From assembly GCA_900767495.1 (NCBI GenBank), contig CAAFZH010000052.1, forward strand, positions 1 to 36,421: a DNA stretch of 36,421 nt, given 5' to 3'. Under the pieces are notes generated by a model. It was not told the DNA's origin and ran no database searches. It worked only from the letters and a program-made list of their open reading frames with translations. This document shows, in pieces, positions 7,383 through 16,200 of the stretch. The position numbers were made by a program, and so were the translations under genes. The stretch's first letter is position 1. Each line of letters begins with the position of its first letter. The DNA comes from Clostridia bacterium. GTDB lineage: Bacteria > Bacillota > Clostridia > Christensenellales > Borkfalkiaceae.

Positions 7383-10300
7383 ATGAAAAAAAGTATATTA
7401 TTGATATTATCATTGATAGCGGCGTTATCCGTAAGCGTTTTTGCGGCGGGTTGCCACGGAAAAGATAATTCGTCCTCGGGCGATTCGCAGACGGGCGGCA
7501 GTTCGACGGGCGGTACGAGCGGAAGTACCGCGATCGATTCCGAAATTACTTTTAACGGCGAAGATAAATATATAGTTCTTACGGGTACTTCTCTCGAAGG
7601 ACTGGTTACGGCAAGCGACGCAAACGGCAACGCGGTAGCCGTTACCGTAAAAGACGACGGCGGCTATAAAGCCGACGAAACCGGCGTTTATAACGTAGTA
7701 TATAAGGCGGGCGACGGCGCGGCGGAAAAAGAAAAATCCGTTACGGTAGAGGTCGCAAGCATAGAAATAGATTTTTCAGATACGAAATTTTTCGTAACGG
7801 GCGAATACACGTTGAATAAACCCACGGTTGTGGCAACGGGTAAGGTCGTTGCGGGGCTTTCGTATAAAATCGGCGACGCCGAAAAGTTCACCTCGGTAAC
7901 GTTCGATAAAAAAGGGCAGGCTAAACTTTCGTTTACCGCGCCGGGCGAATACGTTTTAAAAGCGAAAGCGAGTATCGACGGAGTTTTGCTTGAAAGAGAG
8001 TATAAATATACGGGCGTGGGCGTTTCGGCAAACGATTCCGCTTACGAGGCAAACGTAGGCAAAGCGTTTAAAATCCCCGCGGTTACTTTCTCCTCGAACG
8101 CGAGCGGCGAGCAGAAATATTCGGTAGCAAAAAGCGGCGACGAAAACTTTACGGCTGTAAACGGCGACAGTTATACTTTTACCGAAGTCGGATATTACGA
8201 CGTAAGATACAGCGTGGAAGTAAACGGCGAAATTTTCAGTTACGACCATATCGCTTACGCGAGGGACGCCGAAAAGGTTGATATAGACTGCGAAACCGTA
8301 GACGGTAAGAATTTTTACGGTCTTGGCGTAGCGAACGTAGACTACACGCAGTATTACGACGAGTTTTTCAATAAAGATCACGCGCAACTCGACGTAAGTT
8401 CCGACTGGTCGCACGACGGTAAATATTCGCTTTTGCAAAGGAGCGGAACGTTCTGGAGCGGAATAGTCTTTACCAAAGCCAAGGAGTTAAAATCGGCGGC
8501 AAACGCCTTATCCTGCTATATTTACAGTAAAGACGATTACCGTAACGCCGAAATTCTTATTTACACGGGCGAAAAGGACGGCGAAGGCAAGGACGTAATA
8601 GCAACGGCTGTTTTCGATTTGAAAAAAGGCGAAGGCAAATACTATCTCGGCTTTGACAAAGAGTTTACCGCTATAAAGGAAATCCGCACGCACGTACAAA
8701 CGGGCGGTCTTGCGGAGTACTATATAGACTCGATTAAGTTCGATAAACTCGACGTTTCAAACGTGCTTACTCTTGGCGATATAGCGATATCCGGCAGCGA
8801 ACTCGACGCGGGCGATTCGTTGGAATTGCCTCTGCCGCAGGCTACGTCTACGGTTTATACTCAGGCTCAACTTAAAAAAGGCAGTTATAAAATATATTAT
8901 TCCGCGGACGGCGGCGAAGAAACGGAAGTTACGCCCGAAAACGGTAAATATATAATGAAGAACGTAATTACGGGGACTTACGAGTTCCGTTACGTATTCG
9001 AATGCGAAGGCTCGGTTGCGGAAAAGACCGTAACCGTCAACGTTGCAAAATTCGACGTTACCGCAAACTTTACAAAAGAAGGAACGGTAGGCGAAAAGAT
9101 AACCGTTACCGATATAGCGGGCTACGACGACGGCGCGACGGTAACTTACTCCGTCAAACTTAACGGTAAGGAAATAAAGACCGAAAAGGTCGGCGACGGA
9201 TTTGCGTTCGTCCCGGGCGAAATCGGTTACTATACGGTTTATATCAAAGCCGCGACTGCGGGCAAGTGGGGCGAGTTAAAAGGCGAAATTTACGTCCGCG
9301 AGTACGATACGGCAATGGACTTCGACGGCGAATCGCATAAAGGCTACGTTACTTCTTACGAGCCGTCCACCAGCGATTGCTACGTTTCGCTTTCCGACGA
9401 GTGGAGTTACGACGGCAGATATTCGATATATTTCGCCGCGTCGTCCACAAACGGCTGGTACGGTCTTAAAAATATTAACTACAAAACCACCGATAAGTCG
9501 AATGCTCTTACTTTCGTTATAAATTCGGTAGCGGATTTCACCGCGCCGATATCAATCTGGGTAAGGACCTCGAACGGTGATTTTTACAGCGAAAACTTTT
9601 ACGTGAAACAAGGCGTAAAGAGTTATACGATAAGATTCGGCAACACCGCCGCGACCGCCGCTACCGACCCGAAAGAGTTGGGTACCGTACAATGTCTGGC
9701 TTTTCAGTATACGAGCGGCGACCTTAAAAAGACGACGTATATGGACTCGTTCACGTTCCACCCGTACTCGGCTTTCGACGCGGATATAATAAAACCGCAG
9801 ATTAAATTCAACGAGGAATATACCTTTACCCGCCCCGTAATAACGAGCGAATGGCTTACCGCAGAGGAGATAGCCGCGCTTAAATTCAGGGTTGTCTGCG
9901 AGGTAAACGGAACGACCCGAGTGATAGAGCCGATTGACGGAATTATAAAATATACGGTAACGGCCCCGGGTATATATAAGTTTACTCTTTCGGTAGAACA
10001 CAGGTATCATAAAGTCGGCGAAACTTTCGTCTACGCGTTTAAAACGGTGGATATCAACGCGACTTTGCCCGATAAGATCGTCGCCGCGAAGGACGTGGAA
10101 TTTGAAGAACCGACCGTAGAAAACGGCGGACTTAAAAGCGAAGAAGATTTGTCCGAGGCGGAAGTGGGCATATTCTACGCGGAAAACGGCAGCGAGCAGT
10201 TTACTCAACTCACCTATAAAAAGGGCAAGTGGATATTCAACGTAGAAAGCGACGGAATATATATTATCCGCTACGTGGTAACGGTAGGCGATATAATAGC

Positions 10301-11135
10301 GACCAAGGAATACGAAGTGCGCGTAAACGCCGCGGGCGTGTTTATGGACTTCGAGCCGAACGGCACTAACGGATACGTTCCGTATCCTTACGACAACTCT
10401 GCGCACTTCCACGCCAAACTTACCGACGAATGGAGCCACGAGGGAGATTATTCCGTAAAAGTAGAATTCAAGAGCGGCGGCTGGTACGGATTTACTTATT
10501 ACGACGATACGTTCAAAGTACCCGAAGGCACCGATAAAATAAGTTTCTGGGTCAAGTCGGACAGAACCATGACTTTGCCTTCGTTCCTGGCGTTTTCCGC
10601 GTGGGACGCCTCCGCAAACGGCGGCGCGGGCGCGTATCAATGGTATTACGGCGAAGAGATTATGATAGAGGAAGGCGTAAACCTTTACGAAACGAGAATC
10701 CGCTCGTATAAAGATCTCGGCACGACGGTTAAATTTACTCCTGCCATGGCGGGCGCGATAAAATACTTTACTTTCCACGTGGAAGGGTTGGACGAGAGCA
10801 AGCACGACGACTTCGGCGCGCAGATGTATTTTGACGAAATACGCTTCGGCAACAGCGAGGACGCGTCCTTAAACGTAACTCTTCAATCCGCTACGGTCGG
10901 CAAAGAGTACACGATAGATTACAACTCGCCCAACGGTTTCGGCAGAGAAAAGATTCAGGTTTCCTATAGAAAGGAAGGCGAAACCGAATGGCGCGATATA
11001 TACGTTACCAAGTCCTACAAAGGCGAGGCGATAACTTATACGTTCGACTTCGAGGGCAAGGCGGATATAAGAATTATAGCATACTGCAAAGACAAATCGG
11101 TTTTGTTCCGCGGTACGCTTACAATCAAAAAGTAG
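7383..11135 (+). CDS. Giant surface lipoprotein with three copies of the shared module (lipoprotein 3)
   Basis: At 1250 residues this is the longest gene in the window. The signal peptide MKKSILLILS ends in lipobox FAAGC (C24), followed by a Ser/Gly/Thr linker. Ig-like segments alternate with three copies of the module: about 299-458 (DWSHDGKYS near 340, ending YYIDSIKF), 643-796 (EWSYDGRYS near 672, GWYGL, ending YMDSFTF) and 985-1159 (EWSHEGDYS near 1014, GWYGF, ending MYFDEIRF). A final Ig-like domain closes the protein. AAGGA lies just upstream of the ATG. No hydrolase motif was found, and the repeated jelly-roll-like units suggest multivalent carbohydrate binding at the cell surface. The 150-base gap before it contains the GC-rich hairpin and a small TCGCCC/GGGCGA hairpin (7351-7367) next to the ribosome binding site. 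Confidence 0.85.
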   Translation: MKKSILLILSLIAALSVSVFAAGCHGKDNSSSGDSQTGGSSTGGTSGSTAIDSEITFNGEDKYIVLTGTSLEGLVTASDANGNAVAVTVKDDGGYKADETGVYNVVYKAGDGAAEKEKSVTVEVASIEIDFSDTKFFVTGEYTLNKPTVVATGKVVAGLSYKIGDAEKFTSVTFDKKGQAKLSFTAPGEYVLKAKASIDGVLLEREYKYTGVGVSANDSAYEANVGKAFKIPAVTFSSNASGEQKYSVAKSGDENFTAVNGDSYTFTEVGYYDVRYSVEVNGEIFSYDHIAYARDAEKVDIDCETVDGKNFYGLGVANVDYTQYYDEFFNKDHAQLDVSSDWSHDGKYSLLQRSGTFWSGIVFTKAKELKSAANALSCYIYSKDDYRNAEILIYTGEKDGEGKDVIATAVFDLKKGEGKYYLGFDKEFTAIKEIRTHVQTGGLAEYYIDSIKFDKLDVSNVLTLGDIAISGSELDAGDSLELPLPQATSTVYTQAQLKKGSYKIYYSADGGEETEVTPENGKYIMKNVITGTYEFRYVFECEGSVAEKTVTVNVAKFDVTANFTKEGTVGEKITVTDIAGYDDGATVTYSVKLNGKEIKTEKVGDGFAFVPGEIGYYTVYIKAATAGKWGELKGEIYVREYDTAMDFDGESHKGYVTSYEPSTSDCYVSLSDEWSYDGRYSIYFAASSTNGWYGLKNINYKTTDKSNALTFVINSVADFTAPISIWVRTSNGDFYSENFYVKQGVKSYTIRFGNTAATAATDPKELGTVQCLAFQYTSGDLKKTTYMDSFTFHPYSAFDADIIKPQIKFNEEYTFTRPVITSEWLTAEEIAALKFRVVCEVNGTTRVIEPIDGIIKYTVTAPGIYKFTLSVEHRYHKVGETFVYAFKTVDINATLPDKIVAAKDVEFEEPTVENGGLKSEEDLSEAEVGIFYAENGSEQFTQLTYKKGKWIFNVESDGIYIIRYVVTVGDIIATKEYEVRVNAAGVFMDFEPNGTNGYVPYPYDNSAHFHAKLTDEWSHEGDYSVKVEFKSGGWYGFTYYDDTFKVPEGTDKISFWVKSDRTMTLPSFLAFSAWDASANGGAGAYQWYYGEEIMIEEGVNLYETRIRSYKDLGTTVKFTPAMAGAIKYFTFHVEGLDESKHDDFGAQMYFDEIRFGNSEDASLNVTLQSATVGKEYTIDYNSPNGFGREKIQVSYRKEGETEWRDIYVTKSYKGEAITYTFDFEGKADIRIIAYCKDKSVLFRGTLTIKK

Positions 11136-11142
11136 ACGCGGT

Positions 11143-11180
11143 GCGTTTTTATCCGCATTTTAAAGAGCGGATAAAAACGC
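11143..11180. other. Intercistronic hairpin after lipoprotein 3
   Basis: GCGTTTTTATCCGC (11143-11156) and GCGGATAAAAACGC (11167-11180) form a perfect 14-base stem with a 10-base loop. No U-run follows. A second small hairpin (GTCGGT 11189-11194 with ACCGAC 11203-11208) ends just before the GGAGG of the next gene, so it might affect its translation. Confidence 0.65.
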
Positions 11181-11223
11181 CCGGGCGAGTCGGTTAAACG
11201 ATACCGACCGGAGGAATTATAGA

Positions 11224-12456
11224 ATGTTAAATTGCGCAATATTAGGTTACGGCAATCGCGGTTCGATTTACGCCGATCTCCTTTATAAAACGGAAGGCGT
11301 AAAAATAACCGCCGTGTGCGACGTAAACCCCGAAAATCTCGGAATTGCGAAACAAAAATACGGATTGGAAGATAAAGATTGCTTTTCTTCCGACGAGGAA
11401 TTTTTCAAGGCGAAACGCGGCGACTGCGTAGTAATCGCAACGATGGACAGGCTGCACGTAAGGCACGCCGTGGCGGCGTTGAAAACGGGTTACGACGTTT
11501 TACTCGAAAAACCCATAGCCACCTGCCTTAAAGACTGCGAGCATATAGAACGTGCGGTTGAAGAGTCGGGCAAAAGGATTCTCGTGTGCCACGTTCTTCG
11601 TTACACCGCGTTTTTCAGAAAAATAAAAGAACTTTTAACCCAAGGCGCGATAGGCGACGTGGTATCGGTAAGCGAGGCGGAAGACGTACATTTCGTACAC
11701 TACTGGCTGAGTTTTTTGCACGGCAACTGGCACAGCGAAGAAAGTTCGAGTTCGGTTATCCTGCAAAAGTGCTGCCACGACTTCGATATCATATCCTGGC
11801 TTATAGGCAAAAACTGCGTAAAGGTTTCGTCGATGGGTAATCTCGCGGTGTATAAAAAGGAAAACAAACCCGCGGGCGCGGCGGATTATTGCTGCGACTG
11901 TAAGTATATAGACGACTGCGAATACAGCGGTATACGCATTATGACCGCCGATCCCGAATGGCTTAAAGGGTATTATCCCGATATGACCTGCGACCGCGAC
12001 GGAGTGGTAAAAGTCCTTTCGGATAAAAACTGTCCGTTTTCGGAATGCGCGTTTTCGGGTAAAAACGACGTTATGACCGACCAGATAGTAAATATGCAAT
12101 ACGAGGACGGCGTAGTCGCCCAGATGATTATGAGCGGTTTTTCGGGCAAGGGCAGGCGTGAAATAACGATTCACGGTTCCAGGGGCGAAATCTACGGCTA
12201 TATGGGCGTCGAGTCCGTAAAAATTTTCTATCGTCCGTTTATGAATCCCGAGGTAGTTTACGACCTTACGTCGGATAGTGCAAATTCGGGACACGGCGGC
12301 GGCGACGAGAGCATTATAAGGAGTTTCGTCGCGTATCTGCGCGACGGCATAGACGACGGCTCGCTGTCGAAAATAGAAGATTCGCTCATGAGCCATAAAA
12401 TCGCTTTTGCGGCGGAACAATCAAGGAAAAAAGACGGTCAACCCGTAAAAATATAA
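11224..12456 (+). CDS. Gfo/Idh/MocA-family oxidoreductase with cysteine cluster
   Basis: The 410-residue protein starts with the NAD(P)-binding signature G8-Y-G-N-R-G13 and carries the family's E95-K96-P97 motif in the cofactor-adjacent loop, with the substrate domain after residue 125. Between about 223 and 275 lies a Cys-rich insertion (C223, C224, C226, C232 and later CPFSEC) that looks like a metal-binding loop. The C-terminal HGGGDE segment is typical of the family. It has no signal peptide, so it is cytoplasmic. The ribosome binding site GGAGG at 11210-11214 supports the start. Family members oxidise or epimerise sugars, and its place just before the importer suggests it acts on the imported glycan's sugars. 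The exact substrate cannot be read from the sequence. Confidence 0.88.
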   Translation: MLNCAILGYGNRGSIYADLLYKTEGVKITAVCDVNPENLGIAKQKYGLEDKDCFSSDEEFFKAKRGDCVVIATMDRLHVRHAVAALKTGYDVLLEKPIATCLKDCEHIERAVEESGKRILVCHVLRYTAFFRKIKELLTQGAIGDVVSVSEAEDVHFVHYWLSFLHGNWHSEESSSSVILQKCCHDFDIISWLIGKNCVKVSSMGNLAVYKKENKPAGAADYCCDCKYIDDCEYSGIRIMTADPEWLKGYYPDMTCDRDGVVKVLSDKNCPFSECAFSGKNDVMTDQIVNMQYEDGVVAQMIMSGFSGKGRREITIHGSRGEIYGYMGVESVKIFYRPFMNPEVVYDLTSDSANSGHGGGDESIIRSFVAYLRDGIDDGSLSKIEDSLMSHKIAFAAEQSRKKDGQPVKI

Positions 12457-12504
12457 GTTGCGGGTACGACGGAAAATAAATATATCAAGGAGTTAAGTTT
12501 AAAG

Positions 12505-14205
12505 ATGAAAATCAAAAAAGCGTTATGCGTTCTTTTATCTTGCGGAATAGCGGCGGGTTCGCTTATCGGTTGCCGCGGTCGTATAGACGACCAGAGCGGC
12601 GACAGCGCGGCGAACGCTACCAAAAGCCAATTTTCGGTCAGCCTTTATAACGGCGGCGTAGGCAGAGAGTGGCTCGATAAGACGATTAAAGCCTTTGAAG
12701 AAAAATATGCCGACAGGGAATTCGAAAGCGGCAAAAAGGGCGTACACGTAAACGTAGAGGCAAACAAAACCAACACCGCGAGCAGCACGTTGCTTGCAGG
12801 TATAAAAAACAACCCCAACGACGTGTTCTTTACCGAGTCGGTATATTATTACGATCTTCTCGGCGAGGGCGCGGTTGCGGATATCTCGGATATAGTAACC
12901 GGCAACATGACGGAATTCGGCGAGGAAAAGAGCATCGAAAGCAAGATGAAATCGTCGTTGCAATCCTTCTTTAAGTATAACGACAAGTATTACGCTCTGC
13001 CGTTTTACGAAGGCTACATCGGTTTTATATACAGCGTAGACCTTTTTGAAAAGGAAAACCTGTTCTTTAAAGACGGCTACGAAACTCAGACTTCGCTTGC
13101 GGGCAAGTTCATTCGTAAATCCACCGATAAAAAGAGCAAAGGTCCGGACGGCAAATACGATACTTACGACGACGGACTCCCCGCGACTTACGCCGATTTT
13201 TACGACCTCTGCCAGCAAATGACCAACAACGGCATAACCCCCATCGTATGGCCGGGCAGTTATAAATACGTTTCGTCTTACGCGGCGTATCAGATGTGGG
13301 CGGATTACGAGGGCGAAGAGCAGTTCTATCTCAACTTCTCGTTCGACGGAGTCGCCAAAGACCTCGTCGAGTCTATCGACGATAACGGCAACGTTACGCT
13401 TATGCCCGAAACGCAGATAAACAGCCAAAACGGCGTGCTTTTGCAAAAACAGCGCGGTAAATACGAGGTTCTGAAATTCTGGGAAGAAATAATGAAAGAC
13501 AGAGCCAAAAACTATTACCACGACAACTGTATCGCCTCCGCTACTCAGACCATGGCGCAGGCTACGTTCCTTAACAGTCTTGCGGATTCCGCGGTAGATA
13601 AAGTAGGTATACTCGTAGACGGCAACTGGTGGGAGCGCGAAGCGGAAGATACCGGTTCGTTCAAGGCTCTCGAAAAGCGTATAACCATAAAGAGGGAAGA
13701 TCTCCGTTTCGGCTTTATGTCTTTCCCCAAAGCGAGCGCGGATAAGGTGGACGGTTCGAGAACGATCGTTTCCGTAAACGACTCGATAGCGTTCATCAGT
13801 TCCAGGTCGAAAGGCGTTCAACTCGAACTTGCCAAACTCTTCCTTCAGTTCTGCCATACCGACGAAATGCTTTCGCTTTTCTCTACTACCACCAATATGA
13901 TGAAACCCTTCAATTATACCCTTTCCGAGGAAGATCAGAACAAACTGACGTTCTTCGGTAAACAGATGTACGCGATTAAAGATCCGAAAAACGGCGTAAG
14001 CGTAGTATATCCGTATTCGGGCAACAAGGTATTCCTTAACAACTTTTCTTCCTTCCACCCGCAGCAGTGGGGATTCGTGGTAAATAATCAGACGGCTGTT
14101 TCGGAAAACTTTACCACTAAAAAGGAAACGGCTAAAAGTTATTTCGAAAAACTCTATACGTCGTATCTCCCCAAGTGGAACAACTTTAAAAACGTCAACG
14201 ATTGA
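12505..14205 (+). CDS. ABC transporter substrate-binding lipoprotein (sugar family 1)
   Basis: The 566-residue protein has signal peptide MKIKKALCVL and lipobox LIGC (C23). A family-1 extracellular solute-binding fold follows, with VSLYNGG as first strand, a long WLDKTIKAFEEKYADREF helix, and DVFFTESVYYYDLLGEGAVADI as the characteristic second-lobe entry. The aromatic-rich sequence and later GITPIVWPG and GILVDGNWW motifs fit oligosaccharide binders. It is followed by two permeases, giving a complete importer except for the ATPase, which such systems commonly borrow from a shared MsmK/UgpC-type protein elsewhere. The ribosome binding site AAGGAG is 12 bases from the ATG, rather far. From 12538 to 14205 the gene uses no TTA, CTA or TCA codon, a bias consistent with high expression. 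Confidence 0.92.
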   Translation: MKIKKALCVLLSCGIAAGSLIGCRGRIDDQSGDSAANATKSQFSVSLYNGGVGREWLDKTIKAFEEKYADREFESGKKGVHVNVEANKTNTASSTLLAGIKNNPNDVFFTESVYYYDLLGEGAVADISDIVTGNMTEFGEEKSIESKMKSSLQSFFKYNDKYYALPFYEGYIGFIYSVDLFEKENLFFKDGYETQTSLAGKFIRKSTDKKSKGPDGKYDTYDDGLPATYADFYDLCQQMTNNGITPIVWPGSYKYVSSYAAYQMWADYEGEEQFYLNFSFDGVAKDLVESIDDNGNVTLMPETQINSQNGVLLQKQRGKYEVLKFWEEIMKDRAKNYYHDNCIASATQTMAQATFLNSLADSAVDKVGILVDGNWWEREAEDTGSFKALEKRITIKREDLRFGFMSFPKASADKVDGSRTIVSVNDSIAFISSRSKGVQLELAKLFLQFCHTDEMLSLFSTTTNMMKPFNYTLSEEDQNKLTFFGKQMYAIKDPKNGVSVVYPYSGNKVFLNNFSSFHPQQWGFVVNNQTAVSENFTTKKETAKSYFEKLYTSYLPKWNNFKNVND

Positions 14206-14213
14206 CAAACTCG

Positions 14214-14250
14214 GGCGTAAGATGATAAAATAATTTCGTCATTTTACGCC
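14214..14250. other. Stem-loop between binding-protein and permease genes
   Basis: GGCGTAAGATGA (14214-14225) pairs with TCATTTTACGCC (14239-14250), with one G-U wobble and a 13-base loop. No U-run follows, so transcription should continue. A hairpin here commonly protects the binding-protein mRNA so that it outnumbers the permeases. Confidence 0.6.
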
Positions 14251-14264
14251 GCTCGGAGATAAGT

Positions 14265-15326
14265 ATGAAAAAAACGCATAATGATGAGGAAAAATCGTTT
14301 TTAAACAAGATTTTTTCTCCATTTAAAAAATTGCGCGCGAAGGTCGGAGATTTATGCTACGCGGCGTCGGTGGCAATTCATGCAAAAACGGCAAAACCGA
14401 CGAAAAAAAACGTTACGCCGGGCGCGAGAAGAATAAAAGAATCCATATTCTATTACGGAATGCTCGCGTTGCCGCTGATTCAGTTTTTGGTGTTTTACGT
14501 CGGGGTAAACGTAAATTCCATACTGCTTTCGTTCAAGTCGTTTGAAATTACGGACGAAAGAGTAGGCTATATATGGGTGGGTTTTAAAAACTACGCGGAT
14601 TTTATAAAGAGTTTCGTAACCAACTCCGATATGGTGCGTATGGCTGTCAATTCGCTTATCCTTTACGGATTCGGATTGCTCGTGGGCGTTCCGCTCGCCA
14701 TACTGTTTTCGTTCTACCTGTATAAAAACTTCGCCTTATCGTCGGTGTTCAAGGTTTTGCTTTTTCTTCCGTCGATAATATCGAGCGTAGTTATGGTACT
14801 TATGTACAAGTACTTCGTCGATTTCGGTTTTCCCGCGCTGATGAAGGCTTTCGGAGTCCGCGTGATTGCTCCGCTCGGCGTTTCGACCACGGCGTTTAAA
14901 TGGATAATATTTTATAATCTGTTTATTTCGTTCGGCGCAAACGTTATAATGTACACGAGCAGTATGACGAGAATACCCCCTTCGCTTACCGAATACGCAA
15001 GGCTGGAAGGGTGCAGTTACTGGCGCGAACTTATTTATATCGTAGTGCCTCTTATTTTCCCGACGATAACGACCTTCCTCGTATTGGGCGTTGCGGGAAT
15101 ATTTACCATCCAGGCAAACGTATATACGTTTTACGGTACGGACGCCGCGGCGGAAGTTACCACGTTCGGATATTATCTCTTCGGTAAAATCGCGGGCAAC
15201 GTACATTCCAACGCGGATTATCCCTACGTTTCGGCGGCGGGTATTGTGTTTACCTTTATAGCCGTTCCGCTTACGTTCCTGGTAAAGTGGGTTCTCGAAA
15301 AATTCGGACCCGTCAGCGAGTTTTAA
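14265..15326 (+). CDS. ABC sugar transporter permease, LplB/UgpA type
   Basis: The 353-residue integral membrane protein has a basic cytoplasmic N-terminus of about 65 residues. Six predicted membrane segments follow, beginning with MLALPLIQFLVFYVGV. The EAA loop that docks on the ATPase starts at E243 (EYARLEGCSYWRELIYIVVP). It is the first of the two permeases that pair with the binding lipoprotein upstream. GGAG lies 6 bases before the ATG. The N-terminal cytoplasmic extension is longer than in many family members, and its role is unknown. The partner gene follows 11 bases after its stop codon. Confidence 0.93.
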   Translation: MKKTHNDEEKSFLNKIFSPFKKLRAKVGDLCYAASVAIHAKTAKPTKKNVTPGARRIKESIFYYGMLALPLIQFLVFYVGVNVNSILLSFKSFEITDERVGYIWVGFKNYADFIKSFVTNSDMVRMAVNSLILYGFGLLVGVPLAILFSFYLYKNFALSSVFKVLLFLPSIISSVVMVLMYKYFVDFGFPALMKAFGVRVIAPLGVSTTAFKWIIFYNLFISFGANVIMYTSSMTRIPPSLTEYARLEGCSYWRELIYIVVPLIFPTITTFLVLGVAGIFTIQANVYTFYGTDAAAEVTTFGYYLFGKIAGNVHSNADYPYVSAAGIVFTFIAVPLTFLVKWVLEKFGPVSEF

Positions 15327-15337
15327 AGGAGGAAACG

Positions 15338-16198
15338 ATGAAACAAAAAAAGTTTTCGGTAATGTCGGTGCTTTTGATGGTAGTATTGTTGTTTTACTCC
15401 GTTCTTCTCGTGTCGATGTTTTGCTGGTGTCTGCTCAACTCCGTAAAAGACGGAATAGATATGAGTACGCGTCCGTTCGGACTGCCGCAGTTCTGGATGT
15501 TCGAAAATTACGCCGCGGTATTCAAAAACATGAGGGTGCAGACTATTTCCACGCCGATACGCTGGGTTTATTTCGAGGAGATGTTTTTAAACTCGATTCT
15601 TTACTCGCTCGGCTGCACGATAGCCGCAACTATGACGCCTTGCATAGTGGCGTACCTTACGGCAAAATATAATTTCAGGCTCAACAAGGTAATACACGGA
15701 CTTGTCATAATAACGATGATATTGCCGATAGTAGGCAGTCTGCCGTCGGAATTATCGCTTGTAAAAGCACTTAATTTTTACGATCACATATGGGGTATGT
15801 ATATTCTTAAAGCAAACTTCCTCGGAATGTACTTCCTCGTGTTTTACGCAACTTTCAGGAGTCTTTCGTGGGAATATGCCGAGGCGGCTTTCGTAGACGG
15901 CGCGTCGCATTTCACGGTAATGACGCGTATTATGCTGCCGCTGGTCAAATCTACGATACTTGCCGTGGGCGTAATGGTGTTTATAGGCTTCTGGAACGAT
16001 TATCAGACGCCCATGATTTACATGCCGTCCCACGCGACTATTTCGTTCGGATTGTTTCAGTTTACCAACGCAAGCGGCGGTTCGCCGTCGGAGGTACTCG
16101 CGGCGAGCATCGTGGTAATGCTGCCGATGTTAATCATATTTATTATATTCAAGGATAAATTCATAGGCAATCTGACCGTAGGAGGGATAAAAGGCTGA
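15338..16198 (+). CDS. ABC sugar transporter permease, CarB/UgpE type
   Basis: The 286-residue second permease has six predicted membrane segments and an EAA loop from E182 (EAAFVDGASHF, then RIMLPLVKSTILAVGV). I chose ATG 15338 because GGAGG at 15328-15332 is ideally placed. A longer frame from 15287 would overlap the previous gene. Together with the upstream permease it should form the channel of an oligosaccharide importer. The final residues FKDKFIGNLTVGGIKG are typical of this subfamily. Its 3' end also contains the GGAGG used by the next gene, so translation is probably coupled. Confidence 0.94.
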   Translation: MKQKKFSVMSVLLMVVLLFYSVLLVSMFCWCLLNSVKDGIDMSTRPFGLPQFWMFENYAAVFKNMRVQTISTPIRWVYFEEMFLNSILYSLGCTIAATMTPCIVAYLTAKYNFRLNKVIHGLVIITMILPIVGSLPSELSLVKALNFYDHIWGMYILKANFLGMYFLVFYATFRSLSWEYAEAAFVDGASHFTVMTRIMLPLVKSTILAVGVMVFIGFWNDYQTPMIYMPSHATISFGLFQFTNASGGSPSEVLAASIVVMLPMLIIFIIFKDKFIGNLTVGGIKG

Positions 16199-16200
16199 AA

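Noticed and set aside
9552..10805. 417-residue open frame opposite lipoprotein 3
   Set aside because: Rich in Arg, Val, Tyr and Phe, as expected for the complement of Ala/Asp/Glu/Lys-rich codons; no independent evidence.
12535..14208. 557-residue open frame opposite the sugar-binding lipoprotein gene
   Set aside because: Same codon-register effect. The sense strand encodes a clear lipoprotein of a known family.
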